Shown piece after piece: positions 5,515 through 7,060 of a stretch of DNA of 7,060 bases. Made by a program: the position numbers and the translations under genes. Under the pieces are notes generated by a model. That model had not been told where the DNA came from. It ran no database searches and saw only the letters and a program-made list of their open reading frames with translations. The DNA comes from JAJNPS01 sp031430315. Lineage in GTDB: Bacteria > Pseudomonadota > Alphaproteobacteria > Rhodobacterales > Rhodobacteraceae. Each line of letters opens with the position of its first letter. The first letter of the stretch is position 1. The stretch is taken from NCBI GenBank assembly GCA_031430315.1, contig JANPBI010000099.1:1-7060 (forward strand), written 5' to 3'.

Positions 5515-6303
5515 ATGTCCACACCCACCAAATCCCACGGCCGTTTGTCGATGCAGGCCAGCGCCAAACCCCGCGACCTCATGTCGGAGACTCGGGTGAT
5601 CAAAGGCGCCTGGACTGCCCGCATCATCACCCTCTTCCCCGAGGCGTTCCCCGGCATCCTCGACCTCAGCCTGACCGGCAAAGCGCGCGATTTCGGCCTG
5701 TGGCAGCTGGAAACCCTTGATCTTCGCACCTTCGGTATCGGCAAGCATCGGAACGTCGATGACACCCCCGCAGGGGGCGGCGCGGGTATGGTCCTGCGCG
5801 CTGACGTCGTCGATGCCGCGATTGCCGCCGCCGATGCGGGGCGGCCCCGCGAACGCTGGCCGGTCATCTATCTCTCACCCCGCGGCAAACCCTTTGACCA
5901 GCAGACAGCCCAACGCCTCGCCGCCTGCGACGGAATCACCCTTCTTTGCGGGCGGTTCGAAGGCGTCGACCAGCGTGTCCTCGATCACCACCAGATTGAG
6001 GAGATCAGCCTTGGCGATTTCGTCCTGACAGGGGGCGAGATCGCCGCCACCGCCCTCATCGACGCCACCGTGCGCCTGCTGCCCGGCGTCCTTGGCAACG
6101 ACGCCAGCGCGGTGGATGAGTCCTTCTCCCAAGGCCTCCTCGAACACCCCCACTACACCCGCCCCGCCGTGTGGAACGACCTCCCCATCCCCGAAGTCCT
6201 CCAGTCCGGCAACCACGCCGCGATCGCCAAATGGCGCGAGGATCAGGCCGAGGAAATCACAAAGACCCGCCGTCCCGACCTGTGGGAAAAGCGGCGCAAG
6301 TAG
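5515..6303 (+). CDS. trmD: tRNA (guanine-N1)-methyltransferase TrmD
   Basis: Methylates G37 next to the anticodon at N1 using S-adenosylmethionine, preventing +1 frameshifting. With the ATG at 5515 the protein has 262 residues. The catalytic SPOUT domain begins WTARIITLFPEAFPGIL at about residue 33. It contains KHRNVDDTPAGGGAGMVLR (77-95), the trefoil-knot SAM site LLCGRFEGVDQR (143-154) and SLGDFVLTGGEIAA (165-178), and GVLGNDASAVDESF (191-204). GLLEHPHYTRPAVW (207-220) leads into the C-terminal tRNA-binding domain, which ends early at RRPDLWEKRRK. Compared with E. coli TrmD there are about 32 extra N-terminal residues. Start choice: the ATG at 5503 adds only four residues; 5515 gives an N terminus (MSTPTKSHGR) like those I recall in related bacteria; neither has a clear Shine-Dalgarno. 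An ATG at 5581 would remove most of the extension. Confidence 0.95.
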   Translation: MSTPTKSHGRLSMQASAKPRDLMSETRVIKGAWTARIITLFPEAFPGILDLSLTGKARDFGLWQLETLDLRTFGIGKHRNVDDTPAGGGAGMVLRADVVDAAIAAADAGRPRERWPVIYLSPRGKPFDQQTAQRLAACDGITLLCGRFEGVDQRVLDHHQIEEISLGDFVLTGGEIAATALIDATVRLLPGVLGNDASAVDESFSQGLLEHPHYTRPAVWNDLPIPEVLQSGNHAAIAKWREDQAEEITKTRRPDLWEKRRK

Positions 6304-6359
6304 TCGTGGCGAAAGCCTGCCACCGGTCCACACAAACATCTGGTTTCGGCCCCAACCGC

Positions 6360-6540
6360 TAGTCCCTTCCTTTCTTTGCCCGGAATCAAGGCGCTAAGCG
6401 CCGCCGGGCAGCGCCTGACCTCCCCCCGGGAGGGCGCGTCTGAAACGGTTGCCAGCAGAAATTCGGGGGAAGTGGTTGACCCATAAACCGCCAAAGAACG
6501 AGCGTCGGCGCGCCGTCCCGAGATCGGGCGCGACCCTGTG
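6360..6540 (+). repeat. Structured direct repeat, copy A
   Basis: Bases 6360-6487 match 6590-6711 almost throughout, starting TAGTCCC and ending TTGACCCATAAA; weaker similarity runs on to a shared CCCTGTG (6534-6540). Copy A has eight extra bases (TTCCTTTC, just before TTTGCCCGG). Hairpin 1: TGCCCGG (6377-6383) pairs with CCGGGCA (6404-6410), enclosing GGCGC-TAA-GCGCC (6390-6402). Hairpin 2: GCGCC (6411-6415) with GGCGC (6433-6437), and inside it CTCCC (6420-6424) with GGGAG (6428-6432). A third palindrome is CCCGA-GA-TCGGG at 6517-6528. No open frame here looks like a protein. The spacer to copy B (6541-6589) shows nothing. It could be a REP/MITE-like element or a duplicated structured RNA; strand is nominal. 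Confidence 0.85.
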
Positions 6541-6589
6541 GTGCATCAAGCCGCTGATGTTTCGGAGTGCGTCCTTAGACAAGGAAAAT

Positions 6590-6765
6590 TAGTCCCTTTG
6601 CCCGGAATCAAGGCGCGCATGCGCCGCCGGGCAGCGCCTGACCGCCCCCTCGGGCAGGCGCTTTTGCGGGCGTCATCAGCAGAACTTCGGTGGGAGGCGT
6701 TGACCCATAAAGCGCCCGGGAACCAGCCGAGCAGCGCCCACCTGGCGGTCAATCGTTGCCCTGTG
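6590..6765 (+). repeat. Structured direct repeat, copy B
   Basis: Second copy, 230 bases after copy A at its left end. Hairpin 1 is kept: TGCCCGG (6599-6605) with CCGGGCA (6627-6633) around GGCGC-GCAT-GCGCC (6612-6625). Hairpin 2: GCGCC (6634-6638) with GGCGC (6657-6661), inside it GCCC (6644-6647) with GGGC (6652-6655). The pair T6421-A6431 of copy A is G6644-C6655 here, a double change that keeps the pairing. The hairpin is followed by TTTT in this copy only. The right part overlaps the 3' end of the leftward partial gene. Confidence 0.85.
6634..6665 (+). terminator. Possible intrinsic terminator within repeat copy B
   Basis: GCGCCTG (6634-6640) is complementary to CAGGCGC (6655-6661), seven GC-rich pairs with possible further pairing inside, followed directly by TTTT (6662-6665). 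It could end transcription coming from trmD, about 330 bases upstream, for which no nearer terminator is seen. The T run is short, and the same element in copy A has none, so this may be incidental to the repeat. Confidence 0.4.
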
Positions 6766-7060
6766 TAGTGGCGGAATGAAAGGCGGGATTGAATCCAAAG
6801 CGGTCATGTTGCTGACGGGGACTATACAATAAACGCGCAGGGTTGCGTCCTTGTCGTGCCAACTCTGGAGTTGTTCAACAGAATGTTGTGGAAGATTGAC
6901 CGAGTGCACCCACTCAGCCAGTGTTGGAGCACTGCGCCTTGTCGGCCAATGCTCTGTTTGCCAAAGCCGCGAGCGGACCAAGCACTTGGAACAATGCATA
7001 AAGACCTGCTCGACGGTTACCCCACATGGGTGCGGGGGGTGCCGGAACTGGTGCTGGTGT
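6676..7060 (-). CDS. C-terminal part of a pyridoxamine-5'-phosphate-oxidase-like FMN-binding protein, possibly a pseudogene
   Basis: This leftward frame enters from the right edge. Its stretch VTVEQVFMHCSKCLVRSRLW (minus strand, about 7014 down to 6955), then PTLAEWVHSV and SWHDKDATLRVY, resembles, as far as I recall, the C terminus of PPOX-like split-barrel flavoproteins (V-E-x-V-x-x-H-C-S-K-x-x-x-R-S-x-L-W). Two things are odd. Relatives usually end at about the R-L-Y position, but here Tyr (6829-6831) is followed by TGT (6826-6828) where a TGA would be expected, and the frame runs about 50 codons on into repeat copy B before TGA at 6676-6678. Upstream of about 7020 the in-frame residues (His/Gln/Pro-rich) look poor, while the neighbouring frame reads more sensibly, hinting at a one-base frameshift near the CCCC at 7021. 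Its promoter and 5' end are outside the window. It converges on trmD. Confidence 0.5.
   Translation of the reverse strand, partial: HQHQFRHPPHPCGVTVEQVFMHCSKCLVRSRLWQTEHWPTRRSAPTLAEWVHSVNLPQHSVEQLQSWHDKDATLRVYCIVPVSNMTALDSIPPFIPPLHRATIDRQVGAARLVPGRFMGQRLPPKFC

Noticed and set aside
4488..5867. 459-codon open frame on the - strand across the membrane protein gene and trmD
   Set aside because: Arg/Gly/His/Gln-rich translation without domain features, antisense to trmD and to a protein with clear membrane segments; a GC-rich shadow frame.
6360..6765. CRISPR array
   Set aside because: Only two units, long and imperfect, with no short identical repeats separated by uniform spacers and no cas genes.
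6538..6768. Small + strand open frame through repeat copy B
   Set aside because: It spans the hairpins of the repeat; its residues come from palindromic GC-rich DNA and it has no ribosome-binding site.
6793..7060. Open + strand frame running off the right edge, with an ATG at 6994 and GC-rich codons after it
   Set aside because: It is exactly antisense to the frame with the HCSK...RSRLW similarity; the + strand translation resembles nothing and no Shine-Dalgarno precedes the ATG.

Overview
The window reads as a core-genome segment of a high-GC alphaproteobacterium, most likely a member of the Rhodobacterales (Roseobacter/Rhodobacter type). This is inferred from the gene order (ffh, GNAT genes, chorismate mutase, rpsP, small ORF, rimM, membrane protein, trmD), the C-terminally extended S16, the short stand-alone chorismate mutase, and GC-rich third codon positions. 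No phage, plasmid, CRISPR, toxin-antitoxin or defence system is visible.

Layout on the + strand. Bases 1-842 are the 3' part of ffh (SRP GTPase). Bases 839-2998 hold four consecutive GNAT acetyltransferase genes, each overlapping its neighbour at the stop/start codons; they are recognisably paralogous to one another. A chorismate mutase gene (2998-3291) is joined to the last of them through a TGATG junction. After 58 bases with a small hairpin comes rpsP (3350-3703), with a strong Shine-Dalgarno and a textbook intrinsic terminator just behind it. Past the terminator lie a 54-residue membrane peptide (3780-3944), overlapping rimM (3941-4444), then an unknown four-helix membrane protein (4551-5456), then trmD (about 5515-6303).

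The right end (6304-7060) is different. It holds two diverged direct copies of an approximately 175-180 base structured repeat (6360-6540 and 6590-6765). On the - strand, entering from the right edge, is the C-terminal part of what looks like a pyridoxamine-5'-phosphate-oxidase-like FMN-binding protein, possibly decaying. rplS, which normally follows trmD, is not present in the window.

How the genes fit together: Ffh targets ribosome-nascent chains to the membrane, S16 and RimM act in 30S assembly, and TrmD makes m1G37 in tRNA, so the backbone is translation and secretion. The terminator after rpsP would let S16 be made in excess over RimM and TrmD. The GNAT block is compatible with RimJ/RimL-like protein acetylation, but nothing in the sequence shows the substrates. 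The items most worth a second look are the four-fold GNAT array, the covarying hairpin in the paired repeat, the two unknown membrane proteins inside the rpsP-rimM-trmD series, and the possibly broken gene at the right edge.
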